Position numbers and translations under genes: made by a program
In this document: one piece after another, positions 24,201-34,204 of the stretch
Layout of the letters: each line of letters opens with the position of its first letter
Numbering within the stretch: the first letter of the stretch is position 1
Origin: Amphibalanus amphitrite
Lineage: Eukaryota; Arthropoda; Thecostraca; Balanomorpha; Balanidae
Direction: 5' to 3'
NCBI RefSeq assembly: GCF_019059575.1
Contig: NW_024881713.1
Span: forward strand, 372,001 to 436,000
Length of the DNA stretch: 64,000 nt
The notes under the pieces: model-generated
Told to the model about the DNA's origin: nothing
Database searches by the model: none
Seen by the model: only the letters and a program-made list of their open reading frames with translations

Positions 24201-27200
24201 TTGCACCCTCAGCCATTTTAACGTGAAAAGTTTGGATCCGTCACTTCCAGCCAGGCTCTCAGGTCATAAACTGGAGTAAAGCAAAATCTCAACTCTGAAC
24301 AGACATGCCACTCAACTGGCCCTCTTTTCAATATTATTAGCTTTCTGCAATCATCGTCTGACTCCATCTCGATCAAACGCAGCATCCGGTTTCTACAGGG
24401 GCGTTTGACTGACCGGCCACACAATAACCAAAAACAAAATCAAAGCTTCATGCACACATATGACATAAGTAAGAAACGGATGAAAAAGGCACAACCACGG
24501 CACAACTCTGCGCGGCAAACAACGGATAATGTCCCACGCAAGATCCCGCGTTTCTTCAGCGGCCTTGAACGGAATGAAAACATTACATTTCTTTTTTGGA
24601 GCTATTTGATGACGTCAAAAAAATACAATACCCGTTTTAATGGTCAAAATGGAGACAATTACTCACAAAAATGTTTCCCTTTAAGCATTACAAATAAATA
24701 CTTTCAAATATTTAAATGACATTGTTTTTTCAAACAAATCAATATTATTTGCTTACTTAAACGTCATATACAATGCTGAGATCACTACGGGGCTGTCTTA
24801 GAGTGTAGCTGCACTGGCAACCTTTAGGCTAGACTCCAGGGGTCATTATACCAGAACAACATGATTCTACCAGCCAGTAGTTCATTTTTCTACTAGATTG
24901 GTGCTACGCTCAGCATTTAGGTGCCAGATTCAGAAAAAAGAGTAAGGCGTACCGATGAATAGGTGCCAGAAACAGCTAATTAAGGTCATTTTCCATTATT
25001 GGTGTTGGTATCCACCAAATAGGTGCTGAGGACCAATTTTGGGGCGAGTCAGCTTTTAGGTGCCAGAAATAGCTTTTCTGGGACGCAATTAAATGGCGTC
25101 CCTTCTTATGGGCCAAACATAGACCTGAGATGAAATCTAACGCGAAGCTAGCGAAAGAGCGTTAAAAGAGCTATCGAATAGTTTTCTGCTTCACTGTAGC
25201 CCTTCTATTGGTGGTTTCCCAGTCGCTAACGTATAACGTATACTAAACTAACGCTGAGGCATGCTTTCGACCCCTGATCGATCTACAGGTTTGCGGAAAA
25301 AAAGAGCATGCTGCCCGTGACGAGAGAAAGCCGATGATACCCATTTACAAGTTTTCGGGTCATCTCAGGACTCAGGTCATCGCCAATAAGTAGAGAAACT
25401 CGGGACCTGCTAGAACTTAACGAATGTAAGTTGTGATGGTTTTTCGAGGTTCTGATTACGAATGTTATCTTAGTTTGAACGAAGATGATGACTCCATGCA
25501 TTTGGGGTAGATCAGGTCAGGTCAGATCGACCAGTACCTAATAGTGGATGACCACCACCGATTGCTTCCTAGCATGCTATATGAATAAGCAACACAACTA
25601 CTTCTTAAATGTTTAGATGGGCGCTTAAGTTCAAAATCAGCTCCAAAAACTACCCTTATATCAATTAAAAGCACGTTATGAAAAAGTGAACTAAGGTCAT
25701 CTTTATTTGAATCAGGGATATCGATTTATTTTAAGTAGGTGATTAACTCGAGCGCACCGGAAGTTTTGTTGCAATCGGCTCCTTTTTGCGCGACTTCTTT
25801 GCGAAAGCCCGAGACGGTTCCATCTGACTCCCTTTCCCCTACATGTGCACTGTACAGCTAGTTGTGACGGTAGCCATGGGGCTGAGGCTAGTTTGTAGTT
25901 TTGTAATTAGGTACTGATCCGACGAATCGACTGCGACCATTTTTTTTTAAACGATCAGACGAACGCTCGGGGCAGTTTTGGCGCGTTCAATCCTTTGAGG
26001 GATAAAAAGGTACTAGGATGGATGCTACTTAAAAACATTGTTGTGCTGGTGTTCCCCGCCCACAGCTAATTGACCTTTAGGTAATTGGCTAATTGGCTTT
26101 AGGGAGCTCTTGAAGCGATTTTGAATCTGATGTATTTGTTGGTGTTGCTGACGCCTGCTTCACTGACATAAAAGCTAAAAAAGCATACTCAGCATCGCAA
26201 AAAGTGGGGGGGTCGACACCCCCAGTTTTCAAGAGTGGGGGGGTCACGACCCCCCGACCCCCCCGTCGGCGACGCCCCTGATTACAGGTGAAATTTTAAC
26301 AGTTAGACTGGAATAGAGTTTCAAAATTGTGTGTACTTGTGTTGCCAACTGAGTCAAAATCAGCCTGCTTGTAGTTGTGGTTGGACAATGGTGATGGGTG
26401 GCTGCTCACTGCTGCCTGCTGGGTGGGATGGCTAATGAAGCTGCCAAAATGTGGCATTTGGCATTTGGGGAAAATTTTGCAACTCTATCATTAACATCCC
26501 AATAAATTTCATTTTAACTAGGCAAAAATGGAATACTTTCTCTTTTTGAAAATGGTTTCACTGGCAGGGTGACCGAAAGTGTCCGATTTTTGGGGGGCCT
26601 GACCGACCGATTACCAAATCGGTCAGCATATCTTTTCGGTAACCGAAATTTTCGGTAACCGATTGACACCACTAGTTCTTATCATGTTCTGTACATACAG
26701 GCACAGGTTCTACGACTGACTGCTGAGCCGTCAGCACCGGCCGTGATGCCGCTGAGTTGATGTGGTGCCTCCACAGCTCTGAAAAAGACATATCTCTGGA
26801 GAAGTAAAGCTCGAGATAATGAAAGACATTGTCTGTACTCTAATGAGAACTGTGTAAGGTGAACACTGATCTCTAATCATCACGACTTATGCCCTTTGAC
26901 GTCACTCAATGGGATCCCCGTCGCCAACGGTACTCTGTCAGTGTCGACAGTACGTCGATCGACCGATAGGGCTGCCCTGCCCCTGTCCTGCTCAGGCGGA
27001 CGGGCGCAACCGACGCTGGTTAGCAATTAATGCACGACTGTGGTCATTAACCGGTAGGTATGCGGAATGATTGGCCGGTAGGTGTGCGGAATGATCGGTC
27101 AGTTGGCATGCGCGGTCGGTATATCGGTCGGTCGGTCGGTGCGTCGGTCGATTGGTCCGTCCGTTGGTATGTTGGTCGCCTCGGTCGATTAGTGAGTCGA

Positions 27201-30200
27201 TCCGTCCGTCAGTCCGTCAGTCGGTCGGTCCGTCGGTCTGTCTGTTTGTTTGCTGGCTGGTCAGGACGGTCAGTCAGTCGGATTGCTGACCAGAATGATT
27301 GACTGAAAGCATGTTGAATTCGATAGCATGGCTAGTTGTCTGGCTGCCTGGCTATCTGGTTGGATAGGCATTGTGACTGGTCGGTTAGCTGCAGGTGCCT
27401 GTCTGATTGCTGTTAGTCAGTGTGTTGGCTGGTCGGCCGGCCGGCTGGGCTGCCGTCTCGTTGCTCTCTGATCTGCGGGCCGGCTGGGTCTGGTGGCTCG
27501 CTAGCGCTACTGCCTGGTCTGTCGGTCTGTCGTTAGGTCCGTGTGATCACGGTGTTCCTCTCCGGTCCGTGTCCAGCGGTACCATTACCGGGCTGATGAT
27601 TGGGCAGTTTCGGTACCTACACGCCCGTCGATGGCCGCAGCTCGAGGGACCGCGCCCCGTGCTACCATTGACCGTGCTCCTGTATAAATAGTGCAGCAGC
27701 AGCGGCGGCAGTCGGCGCCCCTCCCCGGTCCGTGAGGAGGCCGCGGGTCGCTACATCGAGCTGTCTCTGCCCGGCCGGGGTCGCCGGCCGCCTCTAGTAT
27801 CGAGCACGCTGCCTGAGCTCCTCGGTAGAGCCGCGAGACTCGTGCTCCTTCGGGCTTTTGAGTGTTGAGCTGCTCGGATGAGTCATGCGTCCCGCGCTGG
27901 TGAATCATACGCCGCACTGTGGGGACTTGGCCCCTCCTAGCACGACTTTACTCCTGCGGCGGTACGCCGCAGTCAGCTGACCGCCGCGGCGCCGGGCAGC
28001 GCGGCGGAGCACTGGGAGCCACGCGACATCTTCTGCTTTGATGTCTCGTAGTAGCTGTTTGGGCAAAATTGGGCAAAAGATAAGAGCTGATTCCAATGCA
28101 GAATTTATGGGAGAATATTTTGATATGTGTTTCCACACGTAACTCCTGCGGCGGTACGCCGCAGTCAGCTGACCGCCACGGCGCCGGGCAGCGCGGCGGA
28201 GCGCTGGGAGCCACGCGACATCTTCTGCTTTGATGCCTCGTAGTAGCTGTTGGGGCAAAATTGGGCAAAAGATAAGAGTTGATTCCAATGCAGAATTTAT
28301 GGGAGAATATTTTGATATGTGTTTCCACACGTAACACCGCGTAACTCACTTTGTAAGGCTATGATTTGCCGAGTCAAATCTCCGAGACGAGTGGCATATT
28401 AACAGTTTTTGTATTTCATTCAAAAATCATACCTTTGGATTATTTTTCGAAATTTTTATGCATATGCTCGTATTCCTCATTAAATACAGATTATAAAAAC
28501 ATGTCGCAACATCGAATTGGTGCTTGATTAAACGAGTGAGCAGGCGTTCCCTTGTCACGTAATTTTTCGCCTTATCTTAGGTGCACGGTGCTAGTGAGCT
28601 CAACCCTTCACTTTGTGACGTATTTTGATGTATAAGTCATCATTTATAAAGCGATTTAAGGTCGGATTCGGATACACTGGACAATTCTGCGTAGAAAGAA
28701 TATAAATAAAGTGGAAATCAAAATACTCGTATTTGCCACTTTGTCGTGCTAGGATCGCAAAAGTCCCCACGGCGCGCCGGCTCAGACGGCGAGGGTGGAG
28801 ACTGGAGGTGTACGAGATGGCCCTCAGCGAGAGAGGTCTGCTGGACGATGAACAGGGAGATAGGATGGATCGAAACTTTATTAATCCGGTTCGACTATGC
28901 TACAATGATAAGATCGGGTGTTTCCGCTACCTTAGTGTTGGGACCTGCGACTGGCTCGCGATCAGCGCGACGAGTTTTGAGAACGATCGATGATCATTTT
29001 CGTGACCAGCAGTCTGCTGAACGATATCGTGCGACATTTTTGGGTGACACTGAGCATGAAGGATCAGTTTAACCCGCGCCCCAGTGGCGGTCTCAGCCAA
29101 CTTCGCCCTAGTGAGGGGGGGCATATGTTACCACCCCCCTCTAACTCAAAAACTAAGAGGGCTAGAAAGACGCGGTAAAAAGCAGTCAATAGCTCTCAAT
29201 GCGTACGTTTGAAAGTATTTCGGTCATTTTTCACCTTAAAGCAATATTGGGGTCACCAGAGGTCATCAAAGGTCAAAATTTGCCAATTGTCATTATATTT
29301 TTCAGAAAACATGCCGCTATCTCAGGAACTATGGTAGCTAGAAAAACGCATGGAACAGCAAACGATAGCTTTTGAACTCTTCTTTTGAAAAGGTCATTAT
29401 CAATATTGACCCCAGGTCAACAGTTTAGCCTCCAGAGGGCAAAAACTCCAAAAATAGCTGTTTTTACGAAAAGTGTTTTTCGACAATTACTTTCGACTAC
29501 AAAAAGCCACGACATTTCTATTGCCATAATCGTGTTCCTCTCGCCGAGACGCGTCGAATGAACTATAATTTGACCTTGAAAGGTCAACTTGAAACTTTGA
29601 CCTCAGGTCAAGGTCATGACCTGACCGGAAAAGGTCATGTTGCATATCAGTCGATGCGTCTCAACAAGAAAAACACAATGAGACCATCCCCAGCGTTCTA
29701 TCTCTTTCCAATCGCGAGTTATTGGCAAAAAACTGTTTGTAGCCTCAAGTGACCTCGGATGACCTGTCTAGAGGCTATCAGCAAAAATGACACCTTGGTC
29801 ATCACGAGTGGACTACATCATTGTGATTCTGAAATATTTAGACTGTTCCGATGCGTACACACGGATCTAGAGGCATTTTCATTTTTCTCCATTGACTTGT
29901 AATGGAAAGGTCACGCCACTGACCTGACCTTAGGTCACGGATATAAAAAATCCGAGATATACAAATTGTAGGCGCCCATAACAGCATGCAATCCACCAAG
30001 TTTCAAACCTTTCTGACAAACACTGCAGGCTGGACATGATTGCAAACTTTTTTTTAGGCTTGGTCAGTTAACTTGACCTGGTGACCTGACCTGACATGAC
30101 CTGGGGTCAAAAATTTCACACATTGTCCAAAATTGATGTACAAAAAGCTATGCCAAGCGGCGCGGCGCTACGCGCCGCGGTTTTTTATTTATACGCAAAA

Positions 30201-33200
30201 AACGCGACAGGGTGGTAACATATGCCCCCCCCCCACTGGGGCGAAGGTTAAAAGGCGACCTCCGGGAGCTTAACATTGAGTTGGATAGTTCCTAAATAGC
30301 TGCTACCCCCCGGGTGGTCCACACTGAGACAGTCTACAGTGTCGAGACGATCTCCGACACAATCAGCTCTCGTTGAGCAGCTCAGTTTCTGATGTTGTCA
30401 AGCCGGCCGGTGACCGATCGGCTCTCTGTCCGTTGAGCAGCCCAGTCTCTAGTGTTGCCGCCCCGGCCGGTGACTGATCTGAGCAGTCTATAGTGTTGTC
30501 GTCCCGGCCGCCGACCGATCAGGTGTTTCAGTCCAATGTCGCCCCGGCCTCCGACAACGATCGGTAGCGTCGGTAACGAGTCGGTGGCATGGCCGCCGAC
30601 GACCGTCGATCACGACAACACCGGATTAGCGGGGGTGCTGTCGGAGCCCGCGCAGCGGCAGAGGGGGAGGGGAGAGCCGCCGGGGTGTAGTGGGGAGCGA
30701 ACCGGGCGACTCGCCGCTGGCAGGTGGTTCGATAGATAGTCTGGGGCCCGACCTGTGGGACACTGCAACACGTATATTTATAGTAAATCCATGAATGGCA
30801 AATGCGTAGTGTGACACTGTGCAGCCTGATATTTTGATGCAGGGACAATGCGGTTACGTACCACTGAAGTTCTAGGATACACGTGATCGTCTGGAGCGCA
30901 GGCGAATTATGTACCAGAGTTCTGAGTACCTGAGCATATGAGTTCGTCAGTTCACTGACCCATCATTTTCACTCGTGCTGCATGAAAGTGTACCTATGTA
31001 TGGCTAGCCCATCGACTGTATGTACATACCTAGACCAGGGCCAAGAACACCTACTCTGTTTGCAAGTACTACAAGCCATTCCTGAACCAGCGTAGTATTG
31101 ATTTTCGTGCTCAGTAGCAGTATACCTGTTTGACTTCGCGCAAACCTGACCTGGATACGGAACAGGGCTCTGCTCCTCAGCCGTTAGCATGTCGTTACGA
31201 AAGCGAAGCGGCATACCACTATCGTCAGATGGGGGCTTACGGCTGCAGTGTCATGCATGTCACAGTTTATTGTATCTTTACGATTGTCGGGCTCACTTCA
31301 ATTCACTGAAAACTAAAATGATTCCGGGGGGGGGGGTGATATTAGGAGAATGGTCTAAAACGAAACCCCAATTATTCCCGTAATATACTTTAAGTAGCAC
31401 CTTTTTGGCCTTAGATACCCCCAATATCCCAACATTATTACCCTAATATGCCTGTTGGATGGCTAAGTGGAATCAAAATGATTATCTGGTTATGCCTCCA
31501 TTATTCTTACGAAATGCCTAGTGTATTCCCCCTGATTCTCCTCTATGCCCCTTTGATGCCCCCTAGCATAGTTCGGATGCTCCGTTTAAACCCGATCTAT
31601 GCTCCTTTGATGCTATCTATATACCCCATTGATGCTCCTTTGATGCTTGCTCTAAACCCCATTGATGCTCCTTTGATGCTCTCTATATACCCCATTGATG
31701 CTCCTTTGATGCTCTCTACATACCCCATTGATGCTCTCTATATACCCCATTGATGCTGATTTGATGCTCTCTATACACCACATTGATGATCCTTTGATGC
31801 TCTCTATGTATATACCCCATTGATGCTTCGTTCCGCAGTGGCGGATCAAGGGATGGGCTCGCGGGGTCATGCTATTCCTCGTGAGATGCCCATGAGATAC
31901 CTAGCGCACTGATTTCTTTACCCACACAAGGGTAAGAGACGCCATTTATGTAACCACCTTCGCCCTTCCTCTGAATTTCCTGGATCCGCCCATGTCATCG
32001 ACGCTCAGCCACACCAACAGCAACCACGATACGCTTGTATGTATGAGAAAAACGTACTGTATTGATTGGAAAGACAACTGCCTCTGCATTCATTTAAAAA
32101 TCTCAGCTTCCTAGTTGCCAAGAGACATTCAATTTGCACTATCCATATTAAACATACGTCACGCACACGCCTCATATAACAAATGCCATATCACATGTTG
32201 AGATCCAGGCTGTAAAAAAACACATGACACACGAGAAGCGCCGCTGGCTCTTCTACGATGACCGTTCCCTCTTACGAAGGAGTCGCAAAACAACCGGTGC
32301 CCCTTCAAATGGCGTGGTTTTTCCCACCTTTGCTACACAACGAAAGTTGAGCGTGTGGCTCCTACAAGTTCCCCCTCCCTGACCTCAAGAAAGTCCGACA
32401 ACGTAGCCCAGGGGCTGACACAGGATGTCAACAGGCCCGCCCATGCCGCTTGTGACCGTGACCCCTTTCCCTGTGGGGCGGGCCATCACGTCCGTCTCCA
32501 TCATCTCCGTCCATCACTCCGTCTCCACTCCGCCCCTGGGCTTACCTCACTGCGCGGGCACACTTTGCTGTCAGCACCGACAGATTTTTCAGCGCGTCCG
32601 CCGTCGCTGTTGACTCTGCAGGCAGCCCCATGATGTCGTGGACGATAAACCACATCGTGGAGCGCGATGCACGGGACACTTTCTGGTTGAAGACGTAGTG
32701 GGCAGCCCCGAAGAGAAGGAGTGCCTCTTCAAGGCACTGGGCGCTGGTCACCACTGTTTCTTCGACCACGATATCGAAACATTTCATCGTCATATGAGTT
32801 CCTGCTAAGGATGGTACTCACCCTCAATAAGGCTCAATTCCAGCCTAAAAATGGCACCACTCGCAGTCGCAACCACACAGCACCCAACACCGCTATTCAC
32901 TGATCACCGGAAATGGCGGAGAAAAATGGCGGACCTTTGGCGCGTTCCTGATGCTTCCAACGAAGAATCATTGAGGAATAATATGGTTCTACTCGGGTGA
33001 TATCAAGAGTATTTTGAAAGAATCAGGCAAAGGAAGCATAACAGAAGAATATGAAAGCATCTCAAGGGAATATGAGCCTCCCTGTGATTCCGGCAAGATA
33101 CCCTCTGGGCAATGAAAGGGTATATTGCAAGAATAGATAGAGAATCATAAAGGCATAACTATCAGCGACTGGGGTATCAACAGCATCTTATGCGCACGGA

Positions 33201-34106
33201 ATCATGCAGAATCATTTGGGGTATCAATGGCATAATATGGTTCTCACAGGGTGATATCAAGAGCTTATTAAGAGAATCAATAATTCATGGAGGACGGGGG
33301 AATATCATGGGAATATGAAGCCAATTGCGATTCCATGAATATACCCCATAGGTATAATGAAGAGATCAAAAGGGAATAATTGGGGTATAGACTTCAATGA
33401 TCAGGGCATCAGGAGATTCATTTTGGTTTTCAGTGTTAATAGTTCTCATTCCCAATGCGTTAGCTAGCCTTTTCCGTGTCTTCTCGCTCGCCTTGCCGTG
33501 TGTATAAAGTAATTTTGAGCAATGAGGTTTTTAATTGCCACAACGTCGCGCCGTCTGCCGTGACCGGAGAGCCGAAGCGACGTAAGAGCTGTTCTTGTAC
33601 TTAACTCTCTGTATCATGGTGTAACAATGGACTCTGTGGTGACGGATCCAGAGTGCCGTGTCCTGCGGTAGATTTGAGATTCTCTCCATGGTGACTAACC
33701 CATACTGCCGTGTCCTGCGGGCAGCTTCTCGCCGTGGTGACTGACCCAGTCCTGTGTCTCCCTGTCCTCAGATTCTCTCGGTGGTGTGGTGTTTAGTGAC
33801 TGACATAGTCCCGTATCCCCTTGTCCTCAGATTATCTCGGTTGTGTGGTGTTTAGTGACTGACATAGTCCCGTGTCCCCTGTCCTCAGATTATCTCGGTG
33901 ATGTTGTGTCAGTCCCGTGTCCCCCTGTCCTCAGAATCTCTCGGTGGTGTGGTATTTAGTGACTGACCCAGTGTTCTGTCCCCTGTCCTCAGATTCTCTC
34001 GGTGGTGCAGATCCCCGGCGGCGGCCGAGAGACCATCTGCCTGCCCTCACTGAGCGTCGAACACAACTACTCCAGTGTCCTGTCGCAGCTGGTGATGAAG
34101 CTCTGA
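14713..34106 (+). CDS. Five-exon gene of unknown family; nuclear-type protein with AT-hook-like motif
   Basis: Five exons (14713-15067, 17596-17727, 18107-18254, 18466-18610, 33993-34106) join with matching phases 1, 1, 2 and 0 to give 894 nt, 297 aa. The N terminus is Ser-rich and acidic ([17 protein letters not shown]) and includes a Lys cluster (KTQPKKKK). Residues about 119-137 carry a distinctive [17 protein letters not shown], followed by [18 protein letters not shown] and then RGRPKK at 210-215, an AT-hook-like core formed across the exon 3/4 junction. Exon 5 ends [11 protein letters not shown] nuclear, DNA-associated role is inferred from the basic motifs only; I cannot name the family. 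Intron 4 is 15.4 kb and full of transposons. Further small exons inside it cannot be excluded. Confidence 0.75.
15105..15300. repeat. TCCGTC repeats followed by a long CT microsatellite
   Basis: TCCGTC/TCCGTT hexamers at about 15105-15165 run into (CT)n to about 15270, with interruptions. It lies in intron 1, just after the exon 1 donor, and generates spurious Ser/Leu and Arg/Glu frames on both strands. Confidence 0.95.
15301..17329. other. Intron 1, no further gene supported
   Basis: C/T-rich DNA to 15540, a GTCT/GTCA-type simple repeat at 15830-15910, AT-rich DNA to 16700, then a GC-rich CpG block at 16830-17150. The CpG block has a good minus-strand donor (near 16967) but no good acceptor, so no exon is called. 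Confidence 0.4.
17330..17595 (+). repeat. Degenerate tandem repeat of the exon 2 acceptor region
   Basis: Units resembling CGGTGTTTCTG plus CCGTGCGTAGGCCGC recur through the last ~265 bp of intron 1. The final unit supplies the polypyrimidine tract of the exon 2 acceptor. Confidence 0.55.
17596..17727 (+). CDS. Exon 2 of the five-exon gene
   Basis: The acceptor tttctgcgcag ends at 17595 and the donor gtgagt starts at 17728. Joining to exon 1 gives GAG at the junction and continues [18 protein letters not shown]. The exon ends in phase 1. Confidence 0.8.
17880..18106 (+). repeat. Degenerate tandem repeat of the exon 3 acceptor region
   Basis: About 25-35 bp units with the core CCCGGTCGCTGACGCC and CTGTACGGTAACG recur up to the acceptor at 18106. 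The last unit forms the pyrimidine tract before exon 3. Confidence 0.6.
18107..18254 (+). CDS. Exon 3 of the five-exon gene
   Basis: The acceptor gccggcag ends at 18106 and the donor gtcagc starts at 18255. The junction codon is GAC, followed by [15 protein letters not shown] and [14 protein letters not shown]. It ends in phase 2 within the Arg codon of RGRPKK. Confidence 0.8.
18466..18610 (+). CDS. Exon 4 of the five-exon gene
   Basis: The acceptor tttcggcag ends at 18465 and the donor gtcagt starts at 18611. The junction completes AGG (Arg), then [20 protein letters not shown]. The last 16 codons ([13 protein letters not shown] region) plus the donor are reused as the unit of the downstream minisatellite. 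It ends in phase 0. Confidence 0.8.
18590..19560 (+). repeat. Minisatellite built from the exon 4 end and its splice donor
   Basis: The 3' end of exon 4 with its donor (GGCACGCAG then GTCAGTAC) recurs at about 18603 (the real one), 18763, 18890, 19010, 19107, 19203, 19261, 19363 and 19491. Copies are separated by 58-160 bp of AGAGGTACCGGACC-like spacer. Each copy keeps an intact CAG/gtcagt donor. A last degenerate copy is near 19533. Confidence 0.85.
19840..20110 (+). repeat. Tandem repeat, about 55-65 bp
   Basis: Units with TGTCTGTCTGCGACATTG and GGTACCGACACGGTGT recur four to five times within intron 4. Confidence 0.7.
20554..21501. mobile_element. TIR element with GGGGAGAACGGGG ends, TA flanks
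   Basis: The left TAGGGGAGAACGGGG and right CCCCGCTCTCCCCTA are inverted repeats with TA at both edges. Subterminal TTGTAACA / TGTTACAATT motifs recur along the element in both orientations. It is the same design as 9347-10585 with different subterminal motifs. Non-coding. Confidence 0.7.
22397..22562. mobile_element. Small fold-back MITE, about 166 bp
   Basis: Arms of about 50 bp pair: GGGCGGTGTTTCACGGG and GCTGCTATCAAATTG on the left mirror the right end CAATTTGACACG to GGTGAAACAGGGCCC. The GGGCCCTGTTTCACC-type end is typical of short MITEs. Non-coding. Confidence 0.75.
22838..26280. mobile_element. hAT-like element, 3.4 kb, perfect 8-bp duplication
   Basis: It begins CAGGGGCGTCGCC and ends GGCGACGCCCCTG. 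It is flanked by ATTACAGG at 22830-22837 and 26281-26288. Long G and C runs lie just inside both ends. The interior has no recognisable transposase and is interrupted by the spaced-motif element at 23789-25102. The CAGGGGCGTCGCC terminus and 8-bp target duplication support the hAT superfamily. Confidence 0.85.
23789..25102. mobile_element. Fold-back element with spaced GGCACCTA motifs, 9-bp duplication
   Basis: A 9-bp duplication TTCTTATGG (23780-23788, 25103-25111) brackets 1314 bp. Ends start GGGA and share AAAGCT about 25 bp in. The left arm repeats GGCACCTAATTGCT-type units, and the right arm repeats the complement TAGGTGCCAGA (about 24900-25080). The middle has no gene; a 104-codon frame near 24405-24719 looks fortuitous. 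The architecture parallels 10758-11646. Confidence 0.75.
26690..27059. other. Intron 4, nothing recognised
   Basis: No repeat structure or coding block was identified. Confidence 0.4.
27060..27560. repeat. Imperfect GGTC/GGTT tetranucleotide-rich repeat
   Basis: CGGT/GGTC words dominate 27110-27290. Related GGCT/CTGG words continue to about 27545. The open frames (Arg/Ser/Val/Gly) are repeat artefacts. Confidence 0.75.
27917..28772. mobile_element. Inverted-repeat-bounded unit with a 192-bp tandem duplication
   Basis: GTGGGGACTT and CCTAGCACGAC at 27917-27948 recur as the reverse complement at 28742-28772. Between them a 192-bp unit, starting CTCCTGCGGCGGTACGCC, occurs twice in tandem (about 27949-28140 and 28141-28333) with few differences. 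A 141-codon minus frame crosses both copies but is most likely a repeat artefact. No target duplication was found. Confidence 0.6.
29073..30247 (+). mobile_element. Complete TTAA-flanked non-autonomous element
   Basis: TTAA at 29069-29072 and 30248-30251 brackets 1175 bp. Ends are CCCGCGCCCCAGTGG and, reverse-complemented, CCTTCGCCCCAGTGG, each followed by a homopolymer and an ACATATG block. The left part matches 420-855 in reverse. AGGTCA motifs are scattered within. No transposase frame. Confidence 0.75.
30365..30570. repeat. Degenerate tandem repeat, about 65 bp, CCGGCCGGTGACCGATC core
   Basis: Three to four copies with GAGCAGCCCAGTCTCTAGTG and CCGGCCGGTGAC-type cores lie in intron 4. Confidence 0.65.
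30571..31303. other. Intron 4, nothing recognised
   Basis: No exon with good splice signals, no RNA gene and no clear repeat. Confidence 0.35.
31600..31830. repeat. Tandem repeat, 33-37 bp
   Basis: Units of the form CCCCATTGATGCTCCTTTGA followed by TGCTCTCTATATA recur about seven times. Confidence 0.85.
32542..32793 (-). pseudogene. Possible transposon-associated protein fragment
   Basis: An 83-aa frame starts at an ATG (32793) and reads [39 protein letters not shown] and [18 protein letters not shown]. Its mixed hydrophobic, helix-like composition looks more protein-like than other frames nearby. It resembles, from memory, C-terminal tails of uncharacterised proteins spread by invertebrate repeats (an xLFxxxHYVFN...GLP pattern), but I cannot verify this. 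It lies inside the TIR element 31304-33435. Confidence 0.35.
33620..33992 (+). repeat. Tandem repeat of the exon 5 acceptor and exon start
   Basis: The unit TGTCCTCAG then ATTCTCTCGGTGGTG is repeated, with AG at 33771, 33830, 33888, 33934 and finally 33992 (the exon 5 acceptor). Spacings are 59, 58, 46 and 58 bp. Two more diverged copies lie at 33640-33750. Confidence 0.85.
33993..34106 (+). CDS. Exon 5 (last coding exon) of the five-exon gene
   Basis: The acceptor gtcctcag ends at 33992. The exon encodes [20 protein letters not shown] to [10 protein letters not shown] and stops at TGA 34104-34106. Phase 0 agrees with exon 4. Four near-copies of the acceptor plus the first 15 or so exon bases lie just upstream, so a different acceptor could be used. 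Confidence 0.65.
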   Translation: MLSVVQIPGGGRETICLPSLSVEHNYSSVLSQLVMKL

Positions 34107-34204
34107 GCACCGCGTCAGTCGGCTGATAATCACCGGAGTGTGACGTCACGTCACTCAGAGGTGACGTCACACCGACCGGAGCTGGGGTGGCGAGCGAGTC
34201 GCGA

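Larger units (their letters stand above)
20411..26674. mobile_element. hAT-like element (outermost of a nest), 8-bp duplication
   Basis: TIRs TAGTGATGTCA (20411) and TGACACCACTA (ending 26674) are bracketed by a perfect 8-bp duplication GTTCTTAT (20403-20410, 26675-26682). Both ends carry ACCGA/CCGAAA-type subterminal motifs. The 6264 bp include later insertions at 20554-21501, 22397-22562 and 22838-26280; what remains is about 3.8 kb or less of old element sequence with no clear transposase. An 8-bp duplication and TAGTG-type ends fit hAT. Confidence 0.75.
31304..33435. mobile_element. TIR element with CACTGAAAAC ends and satellite-like arms
   Basis: CACTGAAAACTAAAATGATTC at 31304 onward mirrors the right end at about 33414-33435 with two differences. 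The left arm holds a tandem CCCCATTGATGCTCCTTTGA array, and the right arm has GGTGATATCAAGAG and AGAATCA units repeated about 257 bp apart. Only a 2-bp (TT) flank matches, so the superfamily is open; CACTG ends recall CACTA-type elements. An 83-codon minus frame lies within. Confidence 0.55.

Noticed and set aside
31836-31990. CAGTGGCGGATC...GGATCCGCC pair as a MITE
   Set aside because: Ends match weakly and no duplication is visible; too uncertain to annotate.
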